The notes under the pieces are model-generated. The model searched no databases. It was not told the DNA's origin and was given only the letters and a program-made list of their open reading frames with translations. A program made the translations under genes and the position numbers. From Rhizobium sp. CSW-27 (lineage in GTDB: Bacteria; Pseudomonadota; Alphaproteobacteria; Rhizobiales; Rhizobiaceae), in the NCBI RefSeq assembly GCF_018760785.1, contig NZ_JAHHZO010000004.1, forward strand, positions 248,001 to 312,000: a stretch of 64,000 nucleotides of DNA, in the 5' to 3' direction. This document shows, piece after piece, positions 18,086 through 25,827 of the stretch (its first letter is position 1; the number at the start of each line of letters is the position of its first letter).

Positions 18086-18703
18086 TCAGTTCAGCGCGCC
18101 GGGCGGAGGCGAGTCGAAGCCGGCAAGAATGCCGACGATGTCATCCGTCTGCGGGTGCCCAGCATCCGGCTGCGTCGTCGATGCCGCCTGATGGCCCGGC
18201 TGGTCGCCGAACAGATCGCCAAGCGCTCCAAGCCCACGCGCTGCAGCCTGGTCGCGCATGATCTTGTAGCGCGCGTCGGGCCGCATGCCGAAGGTTGCCT
18301 CCAGGTCGCGCAGCATCTTCTCGATATCCTGCACCGCCTGCCAGGCGGGATGCCGCTTCTTCGTCTCGTTACCGTTGGTATCCTTGGCAAGGAACCAAGT
18401 CCCCTCCTGCTGGACGGCAAGATCCGCCGCGATCCACTCGACGACGTAACGGCAGTACCGGGCAAGCGGTCCGGCATCGAGCTCAGACAGGAGGTTCAGG
18501 CGCTCCAGCTTCGGCGCGAGGTCGTTCCAGACCTCCGTCGCCTTACGGCTCTTCTTGAGCCACTTCGGCGGCTTCACCTTGCCGATCGCCACAGGCTGCG
18601 GCGCCTTCTGCCGCTCGGCCTTGACCCGGTCCTGCGACATCCGCTTTCCGGGCGCGCCCTTCTCGGCCTGCTGCTCTGGCGTGTCGGGTTTGCGACCGCG
18701 CAT
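18086..18703 (-). CDS. P27-family terminase small subunit
   Basis: 205 aa from ATG 18703, preceded by AAGGAGGG at optimal spacing; the in-frame ATG at 18730 has no such site. Begins MRGRKPDTPEQQ, the usual P27 start, followed by the PPKWLKKSRKATEVWNDLAPKLERL helices and a YCRYVVEW segment. It recognises the phage packaging site and hands DNA to TerL. The C-terminal 45 residues are disordered and acidic. Confidence 0.9.
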   Translation of the reverse strand: MRGRKPDTPEQQAEKGAPGKRMSQDRVKAERQKAPQPVAIGKVKPPKWLKKSRKATEVWNDLAPKLERLNLLSELDAGPLARYCRYVVEWIAADLAVQQEGTWFLAKDTNGNETKKRHPAWQAVQDIEKMLRDLEATFGMRPDARYKIMRDQAAARGLGALGDLFGDQPGHQAASTTQPDAGHPQTDDIVGILAGFDSPPPGALN

Positions 18704-18812
18704 CGTTTCACCCTCCTTCCTTGGAGCCATGGAAAAGCGTTCTCACGCCGGAAAAAAATAATCGGCCAATTTCGCGGCCACACACAAACGCACACCCACC
18801 GGTCTGGACCCT
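18704..18812. other. Non-coding gap between HNH nuclease and terS; candidate cos/packaging region
   Basis: About 109 bp without a gene, the longest gap in the packaging cluster. It holds an A-run (AAAAAAATAATC), ACACACAAACGCACACC and a near-palindrome ACCCTCTAGGGGGT at 18808-18821 centred on CTAG, overlapping the HNH stop. In HK97-like phages with an HNH gene next to terS, cos lies here. This is positional inference; no ends were mapped. Confidence 0.35.
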
Positions 18813-19226
18813 CTAGGGGGTGAACTTGCGACCTCCCCCCCGGCCTGCCGCACGCTCCTCGGCCTGCGCGTCGATATCGTGGTGATCCGGGCAGAGGGCT
18901 TCCCACTTCGACCGGTCCCAGAAGATCTCCGGGTTGCCGCGATGCCTAACAGTGTGGTGCACCACCAGATGCATGCGGCGCGGATCGGTCTGCGGCGTGC
19001 CGTCCTTTCGCAATTGACCGGCATTCAACAGACCAGCAGCCATACAGCGCCGACATAACTGGTTCTCAGGTTCGTTCAGAAAATCGGCGCGCTCACGCTG
19101 CCATCGGTGGGTCTTGTAGAACTCTCGGCCCGGCCTGCTCTGGTCGCGATGCCGATCATATGCCCGTTCCCGCTCCTCTGCCGAAGGCAAGTGACAAGGG
19201 CGGAAGGCTTTTGGTTTGGTTGCCAT
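18813..19226 (-). CDS. Phage HNH endonuclease (packaging-associated)
   Basis: 137 aa from ATG 19226 with GAGGGCGGA upstream. Zinc-binding CRRCMAAG is followed by the HNH core HLVVHHTVRHRG, then WEALCPDHHD; these give the Cys4/His metal sites and catalytic His. HNH proteins next to terminase are known to be required for cos cleavage with TerL in HK97-like phages. First gene of the packaging operon after one small ORF. Confidence 0.9.
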   Translation of the reverse strand: MATKPKAFRPCHLPSAEERERAYDRHRDQSRPGREFYKTHRWQRERADFLNEPENQLCRRCMAAGLLNAGQLRKDGTPQTDPRRMHLVVHHTVRHRGNPEIFWDRSKWEALCPDHHDIDAQAEERAAGRGGGRKFTP

Positions 19227-19240
19227 TCCGCCCTCACTCG

Positions 19241-19492
19241 TTACTCAACCGGCGTGAAGTCGAGGTAGTAGGCCTTGCCCTTTTCAAAAGCATCAATGGC
19301 CTTCGGGTTGGTGATGCTCATCTGAACCTGACCGGACGGTGTCCAGCGAGACCAGCTTTCGTTGTCCTTGCCGTCACCATAAGATCCGTACACCGGCATT
19401 AAGGTCACCAATGCATACGGATCAGCGCCAGGCACTTCCGAATGGCGAATATCCGAAACAAAGAACTTCGCTCTTACTGAGGGTGCGCTCAT
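19241..19492 (-). CDS. Small phage protein of unknown function
   Basis: 83 aa from ATG 19492, chosen because AAGGAG lies eight bases upstream; a longer frame to 19576 lacks this. Sequence is beta-rich (RAKFFVSDIRHSEV, ALVTLMPVYG, VQMSITNPKAI) and soluble. It is the first gene of the late block and is preceded by a perfect palindrome at 19507-19526. Similar proteins precede HNH/terminase genes in other rhizobial prophages, as far as I recall; role unknown. Confidence 0.7.
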   Translation of the reverse strand: MSAPSVRAKFFVSDIRHSEVPGADPYALVTLMPVYGSYGDGKDNESWSRWTPSGQVQMSITNPKAIDAFEKGKAYYLDFTPVE

Positions 19493-19767
19493 GCGTCTTC
19501 TCCTTGTATGGGCACAATTGCCCATACCCATAGACGCGAAAAGGCGACCTATCGGCCGCCTGCTCATTGCTGACAATCAAAATGGAATTCTGCAGTTCTG
19601 GATCGATGTCATAGCTCACGCACTGGCCCTGAATCGCATCTGCCATCATGTGGCATCGTCAGGGCTGGGTCTGACCGGCGTACCGACCTCGGGATTGCTC
19701 CCCGCTGTCTAGGCGTTTTCAGAGGCTCACTTCAGGATCATCAGATCATCCAGTGTTCAAATTGCTC
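19493..19767 (-). promoter_or_regulatory. 275-bp non-coding stretch before the late operon, with a perfect palindrome
   Basis: No convincing gene lies here; a 75-codon frame (19422-19649) lacks a ribosome site and overlaps the next gene. At 19507-19526 there is TATGGGCA-CAAT-TGCCCATA, perfect 8-bp arms, ending close to the Shine-Dalgarno of the 83-aa gene. Being directly downstream of a NusG-like gene and upstream of the late genes, this is where a late promoter or antitermination recruitment site could be. That role is inferred. Confidence 0.4.
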
Positions 19768-20394
19768 TCACAGCTTTTCGCAGATTGCAAGAGGCACCGT
19801 GACCGGCACCTTTCCACCCAGCATGTCCAGCACCAGCACCACGTCGCCTCGTCCGTCACTGCGGCAGGAGATCACCTCGCCAGCAAACCCGACAAACGGG
19901 CCATCGTATATCCTCACCACGTCACCGGAGCGGAATGATTTCCCCGTCGGTGCACTCCAGTCATAGGCTCCCTGATCTGCCATCGCCTTGAAACGCCTGA
20001 CTTCTTCTGCCGTAATCGGCATTGGAGTTTCATAGCCTCCGACCACGGAAATGACATGCTCCAGACCGGAAAGGCCAGCCAGAAGGACGCCATCAGCCGG
20101 CATGTTGACCAGCACGTATCCATGGATAACCGGGATCATGCTGCCTGGAATGACGCGGTGTCTGCGGCGCAAATCAGGGCCTTTTCGCATAGGAACAAGA
20201 GCCTCGATTGCCATGTCGAGAAGCTGTTTTTCCACAGCCGTCTCACGGCCTGTCATCACACGAACAGCAAACCAGCGCCGTTCACACGATGATTCAGCCA
20301 CCATCCGAAGCCGTGAAAGCCGGTGCTGCCGCTCTGATTCGCCGTCACGCGCAATGCCGATTTGCTGCCCGATCATCACCCTATGCTGCATCAT
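19768..20394 (-). CDS. Phage NusG/RfaH-like transcription antitermination protein
   Basis: 208 aa from ATG 20394 (a second ATG at 20391 has better spacing to GAGG). After about 38 charged residues an NGN domain starts with CERRWFAVRVMTGRETAVEKQL and continues through HGYVLVNMP; a C-terminal KOW motif is visible in RSGDVVRIYDGPFVGFAGEVI. NusG paralogs bind RNA polymerase and ribosomes and can suppress termination. Placed just before the late operon, it may act as the phage late antiterminator in place of a Q protein; this role is inference. The start overlaps the replication gene by 14 bases. Confidence 0.85.
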   Translation of the reverse strand: MMQHRVMIGQQIGIARDGESERQHRLSRLRMVAESSCERRWFAVRVMTGRETAVEKQLLDMAIEALVPMRKGPDLRRRHRVIPGSMIPVIHGYVLVNMPADGVLLAGLSGLEHVISVVGGYETPMPITAEEVRRFKAMADQGAYDWSAPTGKSFRSGDVVRIYDGPFVGFAGEVISCRSDGRGDVVLVLDMLGGKVPVTVPLAICEKL

Positions 20395-21580
20395 CGCCTC
20401 GCACCTCGTTTATCCGTGCCTGAAACTGCGCCATCGCCTCGTCCGGCTCTCCAGCCGGAAGCTGCAGCATGTTCACGCCCGCCGTTGACCACGGCCATCC
20501 GTTCCTCTCGAACATCGCCTTCCAGCGGTCAGCCAGATCGCTGTCAGGCTTCACGGGTCCGAACGCGTCGGAAGCGCAGACGAGGTGCGCCGGAATGGAT
20601 ATCGGCTTCGGATCGGACAGCATCGCTGTCGCCTTTGGCCAGCCGTACTTGGTGCGGCGCTCCATCTCCACCAGACGGGCCGCTTCGGCGCTCTCGCTCG
20701 CCTTCAGCCGCTGGAATGCCGTCATGACGGGCCATTTGGTCGCCATGGGCCGTGATACCTCGGCAAGCAGCGCAGCCATCCACGGCTTGGAGAACGGCGC
20801 ATGCGTCGTGGGAGGCCCGATCTCATCTCGTGGATTGTCGAGCCGCTCCCACGCCCTTTCCCGCAGGTAGACGGCCGGATAGGTGAAGTTTCCGGCCTTG
20901 CGCTGCCTCACGGCAGCAACGAAGACTGGCGTCTTGGCGATGCAGTCCGCCCTCTGCTGCGGCGTCAGGTCCATCCAGCGGCTCAGCGCCGCATCCCTGC
21001 TGCCGTTCGGATAGGTCGGCCATGTGGGAAGCCACAGGTCAAACTCACGAATGATCTTTTTCCTATCTTCCGGAGATCGCGCACCCGCGCCCTCTCTCTC
21101 AGGTTTATCAGGGGTCGTTAAGTAAGGGTCGTTAATAGGTGCCGGTTCTGGACCGGCAGGGGGTGCCGGTTCTGGACCGGCAGGGGGTGCCGATATATCG
21201 GCAGGGGGGGTGGCTGTTTCAGCCTCGGATACAGGATTAATTTCCTGAGAATCCTCCTCTGCCCATGCATCGAATGCATAGCCGGAGGGCGGTGGCGCGT
21301 CGTAAATCACCCGGTAGGAATGCGCACTGTCACGCCCGTCCCGGCTTTCCTCAATGTGCTTTTGCACAACGCCCATGTCGCAAAGCTGATCAATCGCCGC
21401 CTGCACGGTGGAGCGTGCGCAGCCCAGTTGATCGGCCATTTTTACCTGACTGCGGCGGCACCAGCCGTGCTTGTCCGTATGGCGGCCCAGCAGGCACAGA
21501 ACCTGCAGGGAGCGCGGCTTGAGACGTGGATCGGTGATGATCCAGCCAGGAATGATCGAGAACCTCGCATCGTGGCTCAT
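20381..21580 (-). CDS. Winged-helix replication protein (lambda O-like role)
   Basis: 399 aa from ATG 21580, overlapping the methyltransferase stop as ATGA. Residues 5-85 are a winged-helix domain (GWIITDPRLKPRSLQVLCLL, SQVKMADQLGCARSTVQAAID). Residues 95-150 are a Pro/Ala-rich linker containing a tandem PPAGPEPAP repeat. The rest has FDLWLPTWPTYPNGSRDAAL and QQRADCIAK segments seen in phage replication-associated proteins. The linker DNA carries iteron-like repeats, as the ori does within lambda O. Initiator function is inferred from architecture and location. Confidence 0.7.
   Translation of the reverse strand: MSHDARFSIIPGWIITDPRLKPRSLQVLCLLGRHTDKHGWCRRSQVKMADQLGCARSTVQAAIDQLCDMGVVQKHIEESRDGRDSAHSYRVIYDAPPPSGYAFDAWAEEDSQEINPVSEAETATPPADISAPPAGPEPAPPAGPEPAPINDPYLTTPDKPEREGAGARSPEDRKKIIREFDLWLPTWPTYPNGSRDAALSRWMDLTPQQRADCIAKTPVFVAAVRQRKAGNFTYPAVYLRERAWERLDNPRDEIGPPTTHAPFSKPWMAALLAEVSRPMATKWPVMTAFQRLKASESAEAARLVEMERRTKYGWPKATAMLSDPKPISIPAHLVCASDAFGPVKPDSDLADRWKAMFERNGWPWSTAGVNMLQLPAGEPDEAMAQFQARINEVRGDDAA
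21112..21206. repeat. Iteron-like repeat array inside the replication gene (candidate phage ori)
   Basis: Two perfect 24-bp direct repeats (21138-21161 and 21162-21185) and a diverged 21-bp third unit (21186-21206). Each contains an inverted repeat: TGCCGGT-tctgg-ACCGGCA twice, then TGCCG-atatat-CGGCA. Next to them lie two copies of GGGTCGTTAA (21112-21121 and 21126-21135). Placement in the linker of a winged-helix replication gene mirrors the lambda ori iterons within gene O. Origin function is inference. Confidence 0.5.
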
Positions 21581-23373
21581 GCCGCCACCTGCACTTTCTC
21601 GACAGCCAGATGGTTGCAGTTCGCCGCGACAAGCGCCTTGGCAACTGGCGGGCACACGCTGTTGCCAACACAGGAGACCTGAACCTCCTTGGAGAAAGGC
21701 ACCCAGGTCGGCGCTCCGTCATCGTCGAGGCGGTTCGCGTCGAAATAGCCGTCAATGCGGTAATCGGGCGGGAAACCCTGCGCGTTGTAGAGCTCGCGAG
21801 GCGTCAGCATCCGCATGCCGATGTCCACGACGACGAAGCAGATGCCATCGATATCGAGCGTCACGAATTCCCGATCATCCCACACACCATGCGCCCGCAG
21901 GAAATCGGCCACCTGCCGGGCACGGGCTGCCTGCGCTTCCGTAAACGGAGGCACATCAACGGCCGCCTCGATGTGCGCATGACGCGGCTTTGTGGTCGCC
22001 GTCCGCATCGGTTCGTCCGTGCGCGATCCCTCCCCGGTCTCGTAGTAGGACTGCAGGCAGGGCATCACCAGGCGCGTCTTGCCCTGTCCATCCGGCATCA
22101 CCGTTCCGCAGGGCCTATCCAAGGCATGGCCTGTCGATGTGCCGAAATCGCGCGCGATGTAGGCTGCCGTCAGCTGCTGGTGGCTACCGGTCTGCGTGAG
22201 CGTCGAGGCTGGCGCATCCATGGGGCGGCCAGGGTTGACGCCACCAATGCGTCGGCTGTCGTTGTTGTGCTGTGCCATGAAGGCGCACATCACAGCGTTC
22301 TGGTCCTTGCCGCTGGCTGTAATGGTGTGTGATGGCTCCCGCATCGAGCGGTTGGCGCCGCCCTGTTGCGCATAAGTCAGCACAGGAGCAATCAACGCCT
22401 TTTCCCCGCGATGGGCAGCTGTAATGACACGGGCCGGTTCATTAAGATCTTCGACACGGCCGCCATGGGTAAGGTTGACGAGGTATGGGCGCTTGGCTTT
22501 CAGAACGAACCGATCGAAGCCGCGGGCAATGCGGGCCTCCGAGTTTTTGGCCAGCGGGCGCTTGGCGTTGATCCCGTAAAGCGCCTTGATGGTCTGGCTG
22601 TCATCGAAGATCGACGGGCATGGAATGCTGTAGTCGATATAATCACCTATGATCGGCCAAGGCTGCTTGCGACCTGCAATCACATCCGGATCGTCCGGCC
22701 GACCGTGCGTCGGCTCCGGCCAGACGATGGGCTTACCATCGAAGCGGATGATGATGAAAAGGCGCTTGCGGATTGTCGGCGCGCCATACTGGTAGCCACG
22801 CAGTTCGCGGCTCTGCATCCGCCCGCCAAGCCTGCGGATCGCAGCACGCCATTTGCGGTAGTTTTCGCCCTTGCGCTTCGGGTCCGGCATCAGGCCACGC
22901 GGCGTTTCGATCAGCGGACCGTAATCCTTGAACTCCTCGACGTTCTCCATGATGACGACATCGACCTTGCCGCCGCTTTGCTGAATGCGCTCGATCCAGC
23001 CGGGAATGATCCAGCACAGGTCGCGGATGTTGCGTTCCACGGGCTTGCCGCCCTTGGCCTTGGAGAAATGCTTGCAATCCGGCGAGAACCAGGCGAGCCC
23101 GATATGCTTGCCCCGCAGGTGATCGAGCGGGTCGATCTTGTAGACGTTTTCCGAAAGATGGATCGTGTCCGGATGGTTCACTTCATGCAGTCTTAGCGCC
23201 CACTCATTGTGGTTGATGGCATAATCCGGCGAGCGACCAAGCGCTTGCTCGATGCCGGTCGAGGCACCGCCACCACCTGCAAAGCTGTCGATGATGATCG
23301 GCCGATCCGGGCCGATCGCAGCCAAGGCCGTGATCGCAACACCCGCAAACAGGCTTCCGACGTGGGTATTCAT
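21577..23373 (-). CDS. DNA (cytosine-5) methyltransferase
   Basis: 598 aa from ATG 23373, an ATGA overlap with the zinc-ribbon stop; a longer frame to 23490 overlaps that gene. C5-MTase motifs are clear: motif I DSFAGGGGASTGIE (about residue 30), motif IV SPDCKHFS with the catalytic Cys, motif VI MENVEEF, motif VIII region RKRLFIIIR, and a late motif IX/X QGFPPDYRIDG plus CVGNSVCPPVA. It methylates cytosine in a specific site, probably to protect phage DNA from host restriction; no cognate restriction enzyme is nearby. The target recognition region (about 250-480) is unusually long. Confidence 0.9.
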   Translation of the reverse strand: MNTHVGSLFAGVAITALAAIGPDRPIIIDSFAGGGGASTGIEQALGRSPDYAINHNEWALRLHEVNHPDTIHLSENVYKIDPLDHLRGKHIGLAWFSPDCKHFSKAKGGKPVERNIRDLCWIIPGWIERIQQSGGKVDVVIMENVEEFKDYGPLIETPRGLMPDPKRKGENYRKWRAAIRRLGGRMQSRELRGYQYGAPTIRKRLFIIIRFDGKPIVWPEPTHGRPDDPDVIAGRKQPWPIIGDYIDYSIPCPSIFDDSQTIKALYGINAKRPLAKNSEARIARGFDRFVLKAKRPYLVNLTHGGRVEDLNEPARVITAAHRGEKALIAPVLTYAQQGGANRSMREPSHTITASGKDQNAVMCAFMAQHNNDSRRIGGVNPGRPMDAPASTLTQTGSHQQLTAAYIARDFGTSTGHALDRPCGTVMPDGQGKTRLVMPCLQSYYETGEGSRTDEPMRTATTKPRHAHIEAAVDVPPFTEAQAARARQVADFLRAHGVWDDREFVTLDIDGICFVVVDIGMRMLTPRELYNAQGFPPDYRIDGYFDANRLDDDGAPTWVPFSKEVQVSCVGNSVCPPVAKALVAANCNHLAVEKVQVAA

Positions 23374-23600
23374 CGCCCATCCTCCGCCGTCTGCGCATTC
23401 CAGAGCTTGGCCGTCAGCATGCTCGCCTCCGGGCACGGATAGACACAGGAGATCCTCGCGTTGGCATCGATGCCGAAGGCGGCGGCGCATTCGAAGCGCA
23501 CGAAGCCGTCATGCCGCTCCAGCGCGGTCGCCCCGCATTTCGGGCAGGCTTGGCGCGCGGCAAGAAAGCGCGCGCGGTTCTGGAAGGTGCGCGCGTCCAT
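23370..23600 (-). CDS. Small zinc-ribbon protein (phage Lar-like / DUF)
   Basis: 76 aa from ATG 23600, overlapping the ParB/MT-A70 stop as TGATG. It has CPKCG followed by a second Cys pair (FECAAAF, CVYPCPEA), a zinc-ribbon layout like restriction-alleviation (Lar/Rac-type) or other short phage Zn proteins, ending LTAKLWNAQTAEDGR (the W-N pattern is also seen in Lar-like proteins). Sandwiched between two methyltransferase genes, so a role in antirestriction is plausible but not shown. Confidence 0.65.
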   Translation of the reverse strand: MDARTFQNRARFLAARQACPKCGATALERHDGFVRFECAAAFGIDANARISCVYPCPEASMLTAKLWNAQTAEDGR

Positions 23601-25138
23601 CACGCCACCTCGCTTTCTGCCGCATGGTCCTGCGGTGCGGCGGGCGCCTGATGCCCCCAGCTGGTCCAGCCGGGTCGACCGGAACGCGCGAACATTTCCA
23701 GCTTCGGAATGCCCGGAAACAGCCGGTCGATGGTATCGGCGAAGAAGGCCGGCTTGACGCTGTGGTCTGTCTTCGCCTCCCGGTGCACCGTTTCCGGCTG
23801 CGTCCCCATCAGCGGCGCCACAGGACGGCCACGCTTGCCGATCAGCAGCAGTTCGTGGCGGTCCCTGCCCCAGTAGCCATTGCCGGCAATCGCCTTGTCC
23901 CAGATCCAGTGATGCACATAGGCAAAACCCCATGCCGCCATCACGCGCAGCGCGTCCGGAAGCATGGGATTGGTCGCCCAGAGAAACAGCACCGAATCCG
24001 GCTTGGCGGGTGCGCCGATCTCGTCGAACAGCGCCACGATCTCGTCCGTCGTCATGGTGGGATAATGGTTTTCCGCGCTGCGGTCCCCGCCCGTCACATC
24101 GGAATAGGGGCGGAACTTCCAGGGCGGGTCGGCATAGAGAATCGGAAACTTCTGGCGCACCTGCCCGCTCGTCGCTGCACCATTGTCGATCACATGGGCC
24201 ATATGCGTCAGGCGTACCGCATGGCGCACCTCGGCCAGCCGCTTGCGCCCTTCCTTCACGTCGGCCGCCTTGCGCTTTTCTTCGTCGAGGGCAGCCTTCA
24301 CATAGAGCACCTGGTGCTCCTCGCTGACCTGCTTTAGCCGATCAAGAAACGCGCCGCTGTCGAGCCGGGTGCCGCGAATGAGATGCAGCGCCATTTCCGC
24401 GATCTTCGCGCCGCGCGATGCATCGCGTTCGATGGTGCGCCGGTCGCGGCCGGTCGCTTCGGCGGTTGCAACGGAAAAGGCGCGTGACGGATCATTCAAA
24501 ACGACATCCTGTCGTTTTGATCGGCGGTCACCACCCTGCCCCGTTTCCGGGTGCCGCAGCAGGTAGATTTCCTTGCGGCGATGAATGAACAAGGCCCGGT
24601 CTGCTGCCGTCAGTTCGGCGCGCACCAGGTTCTCGTCGATCTCCCACAATTCGGCATCCAGCGCATCGCCGTCCTCGTGGAAACAGTCGATCCAGCTTTC
24701 GCCAAGCTCTCGCATCACCTGCAGTCTGTGCCCGCCGGCCGAAAGAAGAACGCGCGCATCGTCAGGGCGGCCGAACACGCTGATCGGCGTGCGCAGACCA
24801 AGCTCCAGGATCGAAGGCTTGAGCGCCTCCACCCGATGCGGATCGATTGGCCGCAGCCGGGTGCCGATGTCGATGCTGTCGATCAGCCGCCGCACAGCCA
24901 CGCGTGCACCGCTTGGCGGGTTCGAGGCGATCTTGCCGTTCGGGTTCATTGCCTTTGCGCGTGCGCTCAGCGTGAACAGGTTGCCATTCTTCGGGTCGCG
25001 GTTCAGCAGCCCCTTGGCGTTCAGCCTCCGGCAGGCCTGCACCTCGCTTTCCTTGGTGCAGGTAAAGCTTCCGTCGCGCCGCACGGCATCAAGAATGGCG
25101 CGTGCCCGCTCTCCGGCGGGCGGTGTCTTCGTCGTCAT
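23600..25138 (-). CDS. ParB-like N-terminal domain fused to MT-A70 adenine methyltransferase
   Basis: 512 aa. Residues about 85-180 look like a ParB/sulfiredoxin nuclease-like domain (RLRPIDPHRVEALKPSILELG, SAGGHRLQVMRELG, DENLVRAELTAADRA). Residues 200-300 are a helical ParB-type DNA-binding and linker region. From about residue 320 an MT-A70 domain follows with catalytic DPPW in ILYADPPWKFRPYSD, SVLFLWATN and RGRPVAP. MT-A70 enzymes make N6-methyladenine. The fused ParB/MT-A70 form is known in phages, where it can protect DNA from restriction. Located in the replication/modification block. Confidence 0.88.
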   Translation of the reverse strand: MTTKTPPAGERARAILDAVRRDGSFTCTKESEVQACRRLNAKGLLNRDPKNGNLFTLSARAKAMNPNGKIASNPPSGARVAVRRLIDSIDIGTRLRPIDPHRVEALKPSILELGLRTPISVFGRPDDARVLLSAGGHRLQVMRELGESWIDCFHEDGDALDAELWEIDENLVRAELTAADRALFIHRRKEIYLLRHPETGQGGDRRSKRQDVVLNDPSRAFSVATAEATGRDRRTIERDASRGAKIAEMALHLIRGTRLDSGAFLDRLKQVSEEHQVLYVKAALDEEKRKAADVKEGRKRLAEVRHAVRLTHMAHVIDNGAATSGQVRQKFPILYADPPWKFRPYSDVTGGDRSAENHYPTMTTDEIVALFDEIGAPAKPDSVLFLWATNPMLPDALRVMAAWGFAYVHHWIWDKAIAGNGYWGRDRHELLLIGKRGRPVAPLMGTQPETVHREAKTDHSVKPAFFADTIDRLFPGIPKLEMFARSGRPGWTSWGHQAPAAPQDHAAESEVA

Positions 25139-25150
25139 GGAAAGCTCCCG

Positions 25151-25498
25151 TCAGCCCATCATCCCGAGCGCGGCGAGATAGAGATCCAGTGTCTCCCGCT
25201 CATAAGCCCGCTCATCCTCGTCCTTCTTCCGCAGCGCAATCACCTTGCGCAGCGCCTTGGCGTCGAAGCCGGTCGCCTTGGCCTCGCCGAACACGTCCTT
25301 GATCAGGTCGGCAATCTCCTGCTTCTGGGCTTCCAGCTGCTCGATGCGGTCCACGAAGCCGCGCAGCTGGCTGGCGGCCACGGTGCCCTCGGTTCCGTCC
25401 GCGCCCACGGCCCGGCCCGCCTTGCGCGCCCGCTCTGCATCGGCCGCCGTGCCAGCAACCGCAAACGGCGAGAAATCGGGGTCGAAATCCTCGCTCAT
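25151..25498 (-). CDS. GapR-like DUF2312 nucleoid/replication regulator
   Basis: 115 aa from ATG 25498, an ATGA overlap with the upstream stop. The last 70 residues match the DUF2312/GapR pattern closely: [19 protein letters not shown], then [20 protein letters not shown], then [19 protein letters not shown]. GapR in Caulobacter encircles overtwisted DNA ahead of replication forks and stimulates topoisomerases. This copy has an extra acidic N-terminal extension of about 45 residues. A phage copy may support phage replication or displace the host protein; that is inference. Confidence 0.85.
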   Translation of the reverse strand: MSEDFDPDFSPFAVAGTAADAERARKAGRAVGADGTEGTVAASQLRGFVDRIEQLEAQKQEIADLIKDVFGEAKATGFDAKALRKVIALRKKDEDERAYERETLDLYLAALGMMG

Positions 25499-25824
25499 CC
25501 GCCCCTCCGGTATTCGCGCCAGCCATCCAGGATGCGCGCCACGGTCGCCTCCGGCACGCCGAGGCCGGCAGCAATCGCCGCCGTGTCCCATTCGCCGCGC
25601 GACCAGAGCAGCAGCGTCGCGCCGCAGATCGCATCCAGATCGGCATCGGAAATCGGCATGCTCTTCTCGCGCGCGCAGACGGCCGCGAAGCCGATGTCAA
25701 AGATCTGCGAAGCCCAGCGCGAAGAGGGAATGCCGCGTGCTGCAGCCTGCCGGTCCAGGTTCGCCTTGGCCTTTTCGGTCACGGTCAGCGCGATCCCGAC
25801 CGTCCTGACTGGAGCCTTTGTCAT
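25495..25824 (-). CDS. Phage protein with C-terminal HTH-like segment, unknown
   Basis: 109 aa from ATG 25824. The N-terminus ([25 protein letters not shown]) resembles a ribbon-helix-helix-like or coiled segment; the C-terminus ([26 protein letters not shown]) resembles a helix-turn-helix. Between CII-like and GapR-like genes and coupled to the latter. Probably DNA-binding; no family named. Confidence 0.6.
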   Translation of the reverse strand: MTKAPVRTVGIALTVTEKAKANLDRQAAARGIPSSRWASQIFDIGFAAVCAREKSMPISDADLDAICGATLLLWSRGEWDTAAIAAGLGVPEATVARILDGWREYRRGG

Positions 25825-25827
25825 CGC

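Noticed and set aside
19422..19649. 75-codon minus frame before the late operon
   Set aside because: No ribosome site and its end overlaps a better supported gene.
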